A stretch of 64,000 nucleotides of DNA, taken from SZUA-318 sp964412015 (GTDB lineage Bacteria; Gemmatimonadota; Gemmatimonadetes; Longimicrobiales; Gaopeijiaceae). Shown here in pieces: positions 1-7,553 of this stretch (positions are counted from its first letter, which is position 1; each line of letters starts with the position of its first letter). A program made the translations under genes and the position numbers. The notes under the pieces were generated by a model. That model was not told where the DNA came from and ran no database searches. It saw only the letters and a list, made by a program, of their open reading frames with translations. The DNA lies in assembly GCA_964412015.1 (NCBI GenBank), contig CAYPMO010000005.1, forward strand, positions 62,001-126,000, given 5' to 3'.

Positions 1-22
1 GGCCGGAGGCGGGAGACGCCAT
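1..22 (-). CDS. hypE: Possible start of hypE (partial, cut by window edge)
   Basis: Immediately after the hypD stop (24-26) the minus strand has an ATG at 22-20 followed by six open codons (A-S-P-A-S-G) up to the window edge. hypE (carbamoyl-dehydratase that makes the thiocyanate CN donor on HypF's product) normally follows hypD, and the one-base spacing fits the coupled style of this operon. Nothing of the HypE domain is visible, so this is a context call only. Confidence 0.35.
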
Positions 23-23
23 G

Positions 24-1133
24 TCAGGCCCTCTCCGACGCCTCGCGCCGGTAGCGGCTCACCGCGTAGTAGGCGGCGCACGCTCCCTCGGACGACACCA
101 TGGGGGCCCCGAGGGGAGACTCGGGCGTGCATGAGACGCCGAACGCCGGACACTCGAACGGCTTCATCCGTCCACGAAGCACGTCCCCGGCGTGACATTC
201 CGGAGATTCTTCGGCCCGAATCTCTCCGAGGTCGAACTTCCGCTCCGCGTCGAACGCCTCGAACTCGGGCCGGAGCCCGAGCCCACTGGACGGGATCACG
301 CCGATCCCACGCCAGCCGCGGTCCACGACACGGAAGACCCGCTCCATCAGGTTCCTCGCCGACGCGTTCCCTTCCCTGCGGACCGAGCGAGCGTACTGGT
401 TCTCGACCTCGTGACGCCCCTCCTCGAGCTGACGCACGGCCATCCAGATCCCCTGGAGGATATCCAGCGGCTCGAAGCCCGTCACGACGATCGGCACACG
501 ATACCGTCGGGCCAGCGGCTCGTACTCCGCCCAGCCCATCACCGTGCAGACGTGGCCGGCAGCGAGGAAACCCTGCACGCGATTGTCCGGCGCCTCGAGG
601 ATCGCCACCATCGCGGGCGGAACCATGACGTGCGCGACGAGGGCGCTGAAGTTCGTGATGCCGAGCTCACGCGCCCTCCACACCGCCATCGCGTTGGCCG
701 GCGCCGTCGTCTCGAACCCGACCGCGAAGAAGACGACCTCCTTGTCGGGGTTCTTCCGAGCGAGCTCCAGGGCGTCCAGCGGGGAGTACACCGGCCGGAC
801 ATCCCCCCCTCGGGCCCTGACCTGGAAGAGGTCTTCCGTGCTCCCGGGCACACGCAGCATGTCGCCGAACGAGGCGAAGATCACGTCGGGGCGGCCGGCC
901 AGGTTCAGGGCCCGGTCGATCTGCTCCAGGGGTGTGACACAGACCGGACACCCGGGCCCGTGGATCATCTCGACGACCCCTTCGAGCACCTGATCGATGC
1001 CTTGTTTGATGATCGTGTGGGTCTGCCCCCCGCATACCTCCATGAGCGTCCAGCGCCGCGTGGCCGTGTCCCGGATCCGCTCCACGAGCGCCCGTGCCAG
1101 CTTCGCGTCCCGATACTCGGCCAGGTATTTCAC
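24..1133 (-). CDS. hypD: Hydrogenase maturation protein HypD
   Basis: Iron-sulfur scaffold protein that, with HypC, assembles the Fe(CN)2CO unit of [NiFe]-hydrogenases in the cytoplasm. Reading from the GTG at 1133 gives 369 residues, the usual family length. Visible motifs are MEVCGGQTHT (Cys34), HGPGCPVCVTP (Cys62, Cys65), GHVCTVMGW, and a C-terminal cysteine cluster (ECHAGD, FECPAFGVSC, EGACAAYY) expected to hold the [4Fe-4S] cluster. The frame stays open upstream to 1370, but that part is the hypC gene read in another frame; the GTG overlaps the hypC stop as GTGA, which fixes the start. All expected redox and ligand cysteines appear present. Confidence 0.95.
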   Translation of the reverse strand: MKYLAEYRDAKLARALVERIRDTATRRWTLMEVCGGQTHTIIKQGIDQVLEGVVEMIHGPGCPVCVTPLEQIDRALNLAGRPDVIFASFGDMLRVPGSTEDLFQVRARGGDVRPVYSPLDALELARKNPDKEVVFFAVGFETTAPANAMAVWRARELGITNFSALVAHVMVPPAMVAILEAPDNRVQGFLAAGHVCTVMGWAEYEPLARRYRVPIVVTGFEPLDILQGIWMAVRQLEEGRHEVENQYARSVRREGNASARNLMERVFRVVDRGWRGIGVIPSSGLGLRPEFEAFDAERKFDLGEIRAEESPECHAGDVLRGRMKPFECPAFGVSCTPESPLGAPMVSSEGACAAYYAVSRYRREASERA

Positions 1134-1372
1134 GCCGGCGCCTCCGGCTCCCCCATGGCCCGCAGGGCCTCGTAGGTCCGGTGTGCTTCCTCCTCGTCCA
1201 CCCTGCTCAGCGCGAACCCCACGTGGACGATCACGTAGTCGCCGACGCTCACCTCGTCCGCCACGTAGGCGAGGCACACCTCCTGGGACACGCCATCGAA
1301 ATCCACCACGCCCATCGGCAGCCCGGCGTCGGTCCGTATCGCCACGATCCGCCCGGGAATCCCGAGACACAT
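1130..1372 (-). CDS. hypC: Hydrogenase maturation chaperone HypC/HybG
   Basis: Small 80-residue chaperone that carries the Fe(CN)2CO group with HypD and delivers it to the hydrogenase large subunit. The invariant start MCLGIPGRI, with catalytic Cys2, is intact, followed by the OB-fold region GVVDFDGVSQEVCLAYVADEVSVGDYV and the HVGFALSRVDEEEA segment typical of the family. It lies 28 bases downstream of hypF and overlaps hypD by four bases. It is part of the minus-strand operon hypA-B-F-C-D. Confidence 0.95.
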   Translation of the reverse strand: MCLGIPGRIVAIRTDAGLPMGVVDFDGVSQEVCLAYVADEVSVGDYVIVHVGFALSRVDEEEAHRTYEALRAMGEPEAPA

Positions 1373-1400
1373 TTCGTCGTCTCCTCCTCGCTCCGGAGGG

Positions 1401-3719
1401 TCAGAGGTTCATCCGGGCCGAAGCCACCACGGCCTGACCGTAGCTCACGGCCCCGTCGTTCGGCCCGAGCGCACGGGGGACGAGCACGCGGAGACCGGCC
1501 CGCTGGAGGCGGCCGACCACGCCCGCCAACAGCCGCGCATTCTGGAAACAACCCCCTCCCAACGCGACGATGTCCAACGCCTGTTCCTCGCAGAGGCGCG
1601 AGGCCAGCGCCGCTGCGGCTTCGGCGACGCTTTCGTGGAAGCGGGCCGCCAGCTCGGCGACGGCGATCCCCCGCGAGAGGAGCGAGCCGAGCGCCTCCAG
1701 CAACGGGAGGGGATCGAGCACCCACATGTCGCCGTTACGACGGGCGGGGAACGGAAGCGGCTCCGCGCTCGTGTGCCCGGCGAGCGATTCCAGCTCCATC
1801 GCGGCTTGCGCCTCGTGACGCGCGAGCGCGCGGACCCCGAGGACCGCCGCGGCCGCGTCGAAGAGCCTTCCCAGGGATGAGGCCTCGGGGGCGTTGACGC
1901 CGCGCACGATCTGGAGCTCGGCTATGGAGCGCTCCTCCTCCGGCACGTCGCGGAACGCCCGCGTGAACGCGGCGGCGTCGGCGTCCGGGAGGGACACGTA
2001 CCCCAGCGCCACACGCCACGGCACCCGTGCCGCCAGGTCTCCTCCCGGAAGCGGCGCGTAACGAAGGTGCCCCAGGCGCTCGAAGTCGGTGAGGCCGGAG
2101 CGCAGGAATTCCGCTCCCCACACGCGGCCGTCGGCACCGTACCCGGTTCCGTCGAACGCCAGCCCGAGGACATCACCGATCACGCCGTGCTCGCCCTGGA
2201 CCGCCGCGATGTGAGCGTGGTGGTGTTGTACGGGTGGAAGCTCGGCCAGCCCGGACTCCTCGGCGACACGCGTGGACAGGTATCCGGGGTGGAGGTCCCG
2301 CACCACCGCCTCCGGCTCCACGCGGAACAGCGTACGGAAGCGGTGGAGCACGTCCTCGAAGTGCGCGAGCGTCTCGACATTCTCGAGATCCCCCACGTGC
2401 TGGCTCACCCACGCATCCTTCCCCTGCGCCAACGTCAGCGTGTTCTTCAGGTGCGGCCCGACGGCCAGGAACGGCCGGGAAGCCGGCACCGGAAGCGGCA
2501 CGGGAAGGGGCGCATACCCGCGGGCGCGCCGGAGGAACAGCGGGCCCGAAGGCGTCCAGCGCACGAGCGAGTCATCGTAGCGCGCCACGATTTCGCGATC
2601 GTGCAGAAGGAGCGCATCCGCGATGTGGCTCAGACGCATGCGTGCCTCGGCATTGCCGATCGCGATCGGCTCGTCGCTCTCGTTCCCGCTCGTCATGACG
2701 AGAGGCCGGCAAGCCTCTTCCAGCAGCAGAACATGGAGCGGCGTATACGCAACCATGATCCCCACGGTCGAGAGGCCGGGCGACACGGAGGGCGCGAGCG
2801 GCGCGTCCGGCTTCTTCTCCAGCACGACGATCGGCCGCTCCCGCGAGAGAAGGAGCGCCGCCTCCTCCTCGGAGACGCGCGCCAACATCCGGGCCTCGTC
2901 GAGCGAGGCCACCATCACCGCCATCGGCTTGGCGTCGCGGCGCTTCCGGGCACGGAGGACCCGCACCACCCCCTCGTCCATCGCGTCACAGGCCAGGTGG
3001 AAGCCTCCGAGCCCCCGCACGGCGACGATCCGTCCCTGGCTCAGCATCCTGCCCGCCGCCCGCAGGGCCTCGTCCCCTCGGCACGCCACAGTCCCGCTGG
3101 TCTCGAGCCACACGGTCGGGCCGCAGACCGGACAGGAGTTGGTCTCGGAGTGATAGCGCCGATCCGTCGGGTCGTTGTACTCGCGCAGACACTCGGGACA
3201 CTGTGGGAACGCGGACATCGTGCTGCGCTCCCGGTCGTACGGCATCGCCTCGATGACCGTGAAGCGCGGGCCGCAGTCGGTGCACGTGATGAAGGGGTAC
3301 CGGAAGCGTCGGTTCGTGGGGTCGTGCAGCTCCGCCCAGCACGAAGGGCACAGCGCGACGTCCGGCGAAACCGGAAGCCTACCGGACGGCGCGACATCAC
3401 TGACGAGCACCTGGAAGCCGGCGACGCCGCTCGTCGTGGAAGGAACGACTTCCAGATCGTCGATCCGTGTCAGCGGGGGCGCCTCGGCGCGGAGCGCCTC
3501 GATGAACGCATCCAGGGCGGCGTGGTCTCCCTCCGCCAGGATGCGCACGGATCCGGCCTCGTTGCGGACCGACCCGCGGAGCCCCTCGCGCAGCGCGAGT
3601 CGATGCACGAAGGGACGGAACCCCACGCCTTGCACCACCCCACGGACGCGCACCTCGACGGCCTGCGATTCCGGGTGGTCCGCCTCGCGTGGCGACACGA
3701 CGGGACGTGCCACGGTCAC
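1401..3719 (-). CDS. hypF: Carbamoyltransferase HypF
   Basis: Converts carbamoyl phosphate to the carbamoyl-adenylate used to make the cyanide ligands of [NiFe]-hydrogenase. Domains in order: acylphosphatase (VRGVVQGVGFRPFVHRLA, residues ~24-41), two CxxC-x18-CxxC zinc fingers (CPSCWAELHD with CTDCGPRF; CPECLREYND with CPVCGPTV), a YrdC-like domain, and a Kae1-like domain with the metal motif VQHHHAHIAAV and a late GGGCFQN segment. The frame is open up to 4148, but upstream residues lie inside hypB. I take the GTG at 3719, which overlaps the hypB stop as GTGA and gives 772 residues, normal for HypF. A second GTG lies two codons later. Confidence 0.95.
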   Translation of the reverse strand: MTVARPVVSPREADHPESQAVEVRVRGVVQGVGFRPFVHRLALREGLRGSVRNEAGSVRILAEGDHAALDAFIEALRAEAPPLTRIDDLEVVPSTTSGVAGFQVLVSDVAPSGRLPVSPDVALCPSCWAELHDPTNRRFRYPFITCTDCGPRFTVIEAMPYDRERSTMSAFPQCPECLREYNDPTDRRYHSETNSCPVCGPTVWLETSGTVACRGDEALRAAGRMLSQGRIVAVRGLGGFHLACDAMDEGVVRVLRARKRRDAKPMAVMVASLDEARMLARVSEEEAALLLSRERPIVVLEKKPDAPLAPSVSPGLSTVGIMVAYTPLHVLLLEEACRPLVMTSGNESDEPIAIGNAEARMRLSHIADALLLHDREIVARYDDSLVRWTPSGPLFLRRARGYAPLPVPLPVPASRPFLAVGPHLKNTLTLAQGKDAWVSQHVGDLENVETLAHFEDVLHRFRTLFRVEPEAVVRDLHPGYLSTRVAEESGLAELPPVQHHHAHIAAVQGEHGVIGDVLGLAFDGTGYGADGRVWGAEFLRSGLTDFERLGHLRYAPLPGGDLAARVPWRVALGYVSLPDADAAAFTRAFRDVPEEERSIAELQIVRGVNAPEASSLGRLFDAAAAVLGVRALARHEAQAAMELESLAGHTSAEPLPFPARRNGDMWVLDPLPLLEALGSLLSRGIAVAELAARFHESVAEAAAALASRLCEEQALDIVALGGGCFQNARLLAGVVGRLQRAGLRVLVPRALGPNDGAVSYGQAVVASARMNL

Positions 3720-4387
3720 GCGCCGGCTCGCGTACGCGCGTGGGACCTGAGGAAGTCGTACCAGGACGCCATCCCCTCCCCGGTGAGCGCGGAGGTGAAG
3801 AAGAACTCCAGCTCGGGGTTGACCTCGCGCGCGAACGCCACCGCCCGATCCACGTCGAACGAGAGGTGAGGCAGGAGGTCCATCTTGTTCAGGATCGCGC
3901 AACGCGCGGCACGGAACATCGCGGGATACTTCACCGGCTTGTCCTCGCCCTCCGTCACGGAGAAGACGACGACCTTCGCGGTTTCGCCGAGATCCCAGCC
4001 CGCTGGACACACCAGGTTGCCCACGTTCTCGATGAAGAGCAGGTCGACCTCCGACAGCTCGAGGCCGTCGAGGGCAGCGTCCACCTGACGGGCATCCAGG
4101 TGACAGGCGCCGCCGGTTACGACGGCGTGTACGAGCCGCTCGGTCCACCGGGCGATCCGGTCGGCGTCGTTCTGCGTCTGGACGTCTCCCGTCACCACCG
4201 CCATCCGCAGCTCGCTGCCCAGATCCTGGAGCGTGCGCTCGAGCAAGGCCGTCTTCCCCGAGCCCGGGGACGAGACCAGGTTGAACGCAGGGACACCATG
4301 CTCGCGCAGGCGGTGGCGCACTCCGGCGGCCAGCGCGTCGTTCCTCTCCATGACCCGCTCGCGCACTTCAATCCGTCGGACCGTCAT
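3716..4387 (-). CDS. hypB: Hydrogenase nickel incorporation GTPase HypB
   Basis: SIMIBI-class GTPase that drives nickel insertion into the hydrogenase large subunit with HypA. The 223-residue product shows Walker A SSPGSGKT (39-46), the G-domain metal ligands C95-H96 (GGACHLDAR) and C127 (NLVCPAGWD), and the guanine motif NKMD (167-170). It has neither the N-terminal high-affinity CxxCGC nickel motif nor a His-rich nickel-storage stretch, so it is the minimal form. The start overlaps the end of hypA by 20 bases and its stop overlaps the hypF start. Confidence 0.95.
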   Translation of the reverse strand: MTVRRIEVRERVMERNDALAAGVRHRLREHGVPAFNLVSSPGSGKTALLERTLQDLGSELRMAVVTGDVQTQNDADRIARWTERLVHAVVTGGACHLDARQVDAALDGLELSEVDLLFIENVGNLVCPAGWDLGETAKVVVFSVTEGEDKPVKYPAMFRAARCAILNKMDLLPHLSFDVDRAVAFAREVNPELEFFFTSALTGEGMASWYDFLRSHARTRAGA

Positions 4388-4628
4388 GCTCCACCTCCAG
4401 ATAGCTGACGCGCAGATCCTCGCCCGGCACCATCTCCATGGTGACCCGCGCCCCGCGGAAGGGGGGCTCGCCGAGGAGGACGTCGAGGCAGAACTCCAGG
4501 GAGTCGGGCTCGACCCCCGAGTCTCTCCCCACGGTCACGCCTACTTCGCGGACACGGCTCAACGCCGCCGCGCCCACCTGATCCTCGGCGATCCGGCAGA
4601 TCTCCAAGGCGAGGCTGAACTCGTGCAA
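4368..4628 (-). CDS. hypA: HypA nickel chaperone, short form without zinc domain
   Basis: Nickel metallochaperone homologue. The start is a TTG at 4628, giving the family-invariant MHE N-terminus (nickel ligands Met1/His2) and a GGGAGG ribosome site eight bases upstream. The product has only 86 residues against about 113 usual. The nickel-binding fold is recognisable (HEFSLALEICRIAEDQ, then GVEPDSLEFCLDVLL and GARVTMEMVPGE), but the sequence then jumps directly to DLRVSYLEVE, which matches the final strand of HypA. The zinc loop with two CxxC motifs that normally lies between is absent. It is the first gene of the hyp operon and overlaps hypB. Loss of the zinc loop looks like a clean internal deletion, not a frameshift. 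Confidence 0.85.
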   Translation of the reverse strand: MHEFSLALEICRIAEDQVGAAALSRVREVGVTVGRDSGVEPDSLEFCLDVLLGEPPFRGARVTMEMVPGEDLRVSYLEVEHDGPTD

Positions 4629-4636
4629 AGGCACAT

Positions 4637-4642
4637 CCTCCC
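4637..4642 (-). promoter_or_regulatory. Ribosome binding site deciding the TTG start of hypA
   Basis: The minus strand reads GGGAGG here, eight bases before the TTG at 4628-4626. An in-frame GTG at 4634 is too close to this site to use it. A weak -10-like TATGCT sits at 4655-4650, but no convincing -35 partner is visible, so the promoter itself is not called. Confidence 0.6.
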
Positions 4643-4823
4643 TGCACTTAGCATAACCAACGGCGGCAACGGGTAAGTCGGGACAACTACGCTCCGGGGA
4701 TGGGGGAAAGACCCGACCCGAGGTGAACCGGCTCACCGGTCGGTGCAACCTTCGCGGCCCCACATCCGTAGGGGGCTTGAAGCAACGCGTCGATCCCCAC
4801 GAACCTCCACCCCGCCGACGGAC

Positions 4824-5132
4824 ATGTCGCCGAAGAAAGCCATTCTCCGAACCCTCATCAAGGTCCACGAGTCCGGTCGGGCCACCTATACGCGACCTCC
4901 ATCCATCCCCGGCTTCGGAGCGGACCCCGAGCGATTCCAGAAGGCGGTCAACGAGCTCCTGAAGGACCGTCTCATCGAGGGGCGGAGGGACGACGAGGGG
5001 CACATGGCCGTGGCCCTCAATGCCCATCGCCTCGCCGACGTGAGGCGCTACCTGCGTCCGGCCTGGGCCCATCCCGCGGTGTGGGCGGTCGCCGTCGTGG
5101 TGGGCGTCCTCGGTGTCGGGTTGATGCTGTAG
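4824..5132 (+). CDS. Small tail-anchored protein of unknown function
   Basis: A 102-residue protein divergent from the hyp operon. Residues 1-75 are charged and resemble a small winged-helix-like fold (KKAILRTLIKVHESG, FQKAVNELLKDRLIEGR); this fold guess rests on pattern only. Residues ~83-102 (PAVWAVAVVVGVLGVGLML) form a single hydrophobic helix that ends the protein, so it is probably tail-anchored. The frame is open upstream to 4743, but the ATG at 4824 is the first convincing start. I do not recognise a family. Its position opposite hypA may be coincidental. Confidence 0.6.
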   Translation: MSPKKAILRTLIKVHESGRATYTRPPSIPGFGADPERFQKAVNELLKDRLIEGRRDDEGHMAVALNAHRLADVRRYLRPAWAHPAVWAVAVVVGVLGVGLML

Positions 5133-5156
5133 AGGTCGGCCCGTGCCGTCCGACCT
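5133..5156. terminator. Hairpin between convergent genes (possible bidirectional terminator)
   Basis: AGGTCGG (5133-5139) and CCGACCT (5150-5156) form a perfect seven-base-pair stem with a ten-base loop, starting at the stop of the 4824 gene and reaching into the pilC stop codon. There is no T-run on either side, so an intrinsic terminator is only suggested by position. Confidence 0.35.
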
Positions 5157-6357
5157 ACTTCACGGCATTGATCATGTCGAAGATCGGCAGGTACATCGCG
5201 ACGATCATCCCGCCTACGACCAGACCCAGCACCACGATCATGATGGGCTCCATCGCGGAGAGCAGGGTCTCCACCGCGGCGTCCACCTCTTCGTCGTAGA
5301 AGTCCGCGATCTTGGTGAGCATCTCGTCCAGACCGCCGGTCTGCTCCCCCACGTTGATCATCTGGACGACCATGGGCGGGAACACGCCCGACTCCTTCAG
5401 CGGGCCGGCGATGGTCTCACCGCCGGCGATCGACGCCCTGGACCCCATCACCGCGTCGTGGATCACGCGGTTGCCGGCCGTCTTCGCCGTGATCTCGAGT
5501 CCCTCGAGGATGGAGACGCCCGAGGAGACCAGCGTGCCCAGGGTGCGGGTGAAACGCGCCACGGCCGACTTGCGCTGCAGGTCGCCGAGCACGGGCAGTG
5601 ACAGCAGCATCTTGTCGATGAGGAGCTGTCCCTGCTTGGTCGCGTAGAACTGCTTGATACCCACGATGGCGCCCGCGATGGCGGCCCCCAGGGCCCACCA
5701 CCAGGCCTGGAGGAATGCCGACATCCCGATGACGAGGCGTGTGGGAAGCGGCAGGGGAATGCCCGCGGACGCGAACATCGTCTGGAACGTGGGGATCACG
5801 AAGATCAGCAGCACGACGACGCAGAGCCCGGCCACCGTGAAAATGACGGCGGGGTACACCATGGCGCCTTTGATCTTCCGCACCAGAGCGTCGTTCTTCT
5901 CCAGGAAGGTCGCCAGGCGCAGCAGGATCGTGTCGAGAATACCGCCCGCCTCGCCGGCAGCCACCATGTTCACGAACAGCTCGGTGAAGACCTTGGGGTG
6001 CTTGCCCATGGCGTCAGCGAGCGTATGCCCCGACTCGACGTCGTAGAGCGTGTCCTGGATGGTCTTGCGCAGGGAGGGGTTCTCGGTCTGCTCGGCGAGG
6101 ATATCCAGGCTTTGCACGAGCGGCAGACCCGAGTTGATCATCGTGGCGAACTGTCGCGTGAAGATCACGATGTCCCGCGTCTTCACGCCCCCGCCGAACG
6201 AGAGGGTCAGTTGCTTCGATTTCTCCCGTACGGAGACGGGAATCATCTTCTGCCTGTGCAGGAACGCGAGGACGTCGTCCTTGGTGGGAAGCTCGACTTC
6301 CCCCGACTGGATATCCCCGCCCGACGCGGGTCTCGCCGAGTACGCGAAGGTGGGCAT
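5155..6357 (-). CDS. pilC: Type IV pilus inner-membrane platform protein PilC (GspF family)
   Basis: Polytopic inner-membrane protein on which the PilB and PilT motors act. The 400-residue product has the family layout: N-terminal cytoplasmic lead (MPTFAYSARPASGG), two T2SSF repeats with KDRD-like LTLSFGGGVKTRDIVIFTRQ before the first, a hydrophobic segment near AVIFTVAGLCVVVLLIFVIP, and a last membrane segment EPIMIVVLGLVVGGMIVAMYLPIF. It is the last gene of the minus-strand series sprA-comEA-pilB-pilT-pilC, 35 bases after pilT. GspF of a type II secretion system is the alternative; the adjacent PilT argues for a pilus. Confidence 0.93.
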   Translation of the reverse strand: MPTFAYSARPASGGDIQSGEVELPTKDDVLAFLHRQKMIPVSVREKSKQLTLSFGGGVKTRDIVIFTRQFATMINSGLPLVQSLDILAEQTENPSLRKTIQDTLYDVESGHTLADAMGKHPKVFTELFVNMVAAGEAGGILDTILLRLATFLEKNDALVRKIKGAMVYPAVIFTVAGLCVVVLLIFVIPTFQTMFASAGIPLPLPTRLVIGMSAFLQAWWWALGAAIAGAIVGIKQFYATKQGQLLIDKMLLSLPVLGDLQRKSAVARFTRTLGTLVSSGVSILEGLEITAKTAGNRVIHDAVMGSRASIAGGETIAGPLKESGVFPPMVVQMINVGEQTGGLDEMLTKIADFYDEEVDAAVETLLSAMEPIMIVVLGLVVGGMIVAMYLPIFDMINAVK

Positions 6358-6392
6358 GGTCTCCTACCTGGTAGCCACGGTGCGTTGCGTCG

Positions 6393-7520
6393 TCACGCGA
6401 GCGAGGCCGGTACGGGCTCACCCACGGCGCGAAGGAGCTCCGCGGGATCACCGGAACGCTTCAGGGCCTCTTCCAGCGTGACCTCTCCCCTCATATATAG
6501 CATCTGGAGCGCGTCGTTCATCGTCTGCATGCCATGCTTCTTGCCGGCCTGCATGAGCGAGTAGATCTGGTGGATCTTCTCGTCGCGGATGACCGCGCGG
6601 ATGGCCGGGGTGCAGATCATGATCTCGCAGGCCGCGACTCGCCCCTTGCCCTTCGCCTTCGGAAGCAGCGTCTGCGTGACGACACCCTCGAGGACGAAGG
6701 CGAGCTGGGCGCGGATCTGCGCCTGCTGGTGCGACGGAAACGCGTCGATGATGCGATTGATGGACTCCGCCGCCGAGTTCGTGTGCAGCGTCGCGAACAC
6801 CAGGTGCCCCGTCTCGGCGATGGTGAGGGCCGCCGCGATCGTCTCCAGGTCCCGCATCTCGCCGATGAGGATGACGTCGGGGTCCTGGCGCAAGGCGTAC
6901 TTCAGCGCCGCCGTGAACGTCTTGGTGTCCGCCCCCACCTCGCGCTGGTTGATCATGCAGTTCTGGTGGCGGTGGATGAACTCGATGGGGTCCTCGATCG
7001 TGATGATGTGGCCCTTCCGCTCCCGGTTCACCTTGTCCACCATCGCCGCCAGCGTCGTGGACTTCCCGGATCCGGTCGGGCCCGTCACGAGCACGAGCCC
7101 GCGTGGACGCTCCGCCAGCTTGTTGATGATTGGCGGCAGTCCGAGCTTCTCGATGGAGACGATCTCGTAGGGGATCTGGCGGATCGCCATCGCCACGCAC
7201 CCCCGCTGCTTGTACACGTTGCCGCGAAAGCGAGAGAGGTTCTGCACGCCGAACGAGAAGTCCAGCTCGTCCTCGGTCTCGAAGCGCTTCTTCTGGTTCT
7301 CGGTGAGGATGGAGTAGGCCAGCGACAGTGTGTCCTTGGGCGTCAGGACCTGGTTGAGCTTCGAGTTCATCAGGTCGCCATCCACCCTGAGCTTCGCCGG
7401 ATTCCCGACCGTGATATGGAGATCCGACGCCCCCCTCTGGATCATCTCCTGGAGGAGGACGCGCAGACTGAGCTCCTGCGGTTGTGGCGGCTGACCGACA
7501 CGGCCTGCGGGCTGATTCAT
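6393..7520 (-). CDS. pilT: Type IV pilus retraction ATPase PilT
   Basis: Hexameric ATPase that disassembles the pilus, powering twitching motility and DNA uptake. The 375-residue product carries the PAS-like N-terminal domain (MIQRGASDLHITVGNPAKLRVDG), Walker A GPTGSGKSTT, the Asp box IEDPIEFIH, Walker B DPDVILIGEMRDLET, the His box GHLVFATLHTNSA, and the PilT-typical AIRAVIRDEKIHQIYSLMQ segment with the following QTMNDAL. It lacks the tetracysteine found in PilB. It lies 33 bases from pilB, in the same operon. Confidence 0.96.
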   Translation of the reverse strand: MNQPAGRVGQPPQPQELSLRVLLQEMIQRGASDLHITVGNPAKLRVDGDLMNSKLNQVLTPKDTLSLAYSILTENQKKRFETEDELDFSFGVQNLSRFRGNVYKQRGCVAMAIRQIPYEIVSIEKLGLPPIINKLAERPRGLVLVTGPTGSGKSTTLAAMVDKVNRERKGHIITIEDPIEFIHRHQNCMINQREVGADTKTFTAALKYALRQDPDVILIGEMRDLETIAAALTIAETGHLVFATLHTNSAAESINRIIDAFPSHQQAQIRAQLAFVLEGVVTQTLLPKAKGKGRVAACEIMICTPAIRAVIRDEKIHQIYSLMQAGKKHGMQTMNDALQMLYMRGEVTLEEALKRSGDPAELLRAVGEPVPASLA

Positions 7521-7553
7521 TCCTCGTTCCCTTGTGTATGCGATCTCGGACGC

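Noticed and set aside
4384..4647. 87-codon minus-strand frame overlapping hypA
   Set aside because: Out-of-frame shadow; it does not give the invariant MHE or HypA domain.
4713..4745. Small palindromes in the gap between hypA and the 4824 gene
   Set aside because: Short GC-rich inverted matches (about five base pairs) of the type expected by chance; no operator family recognised.
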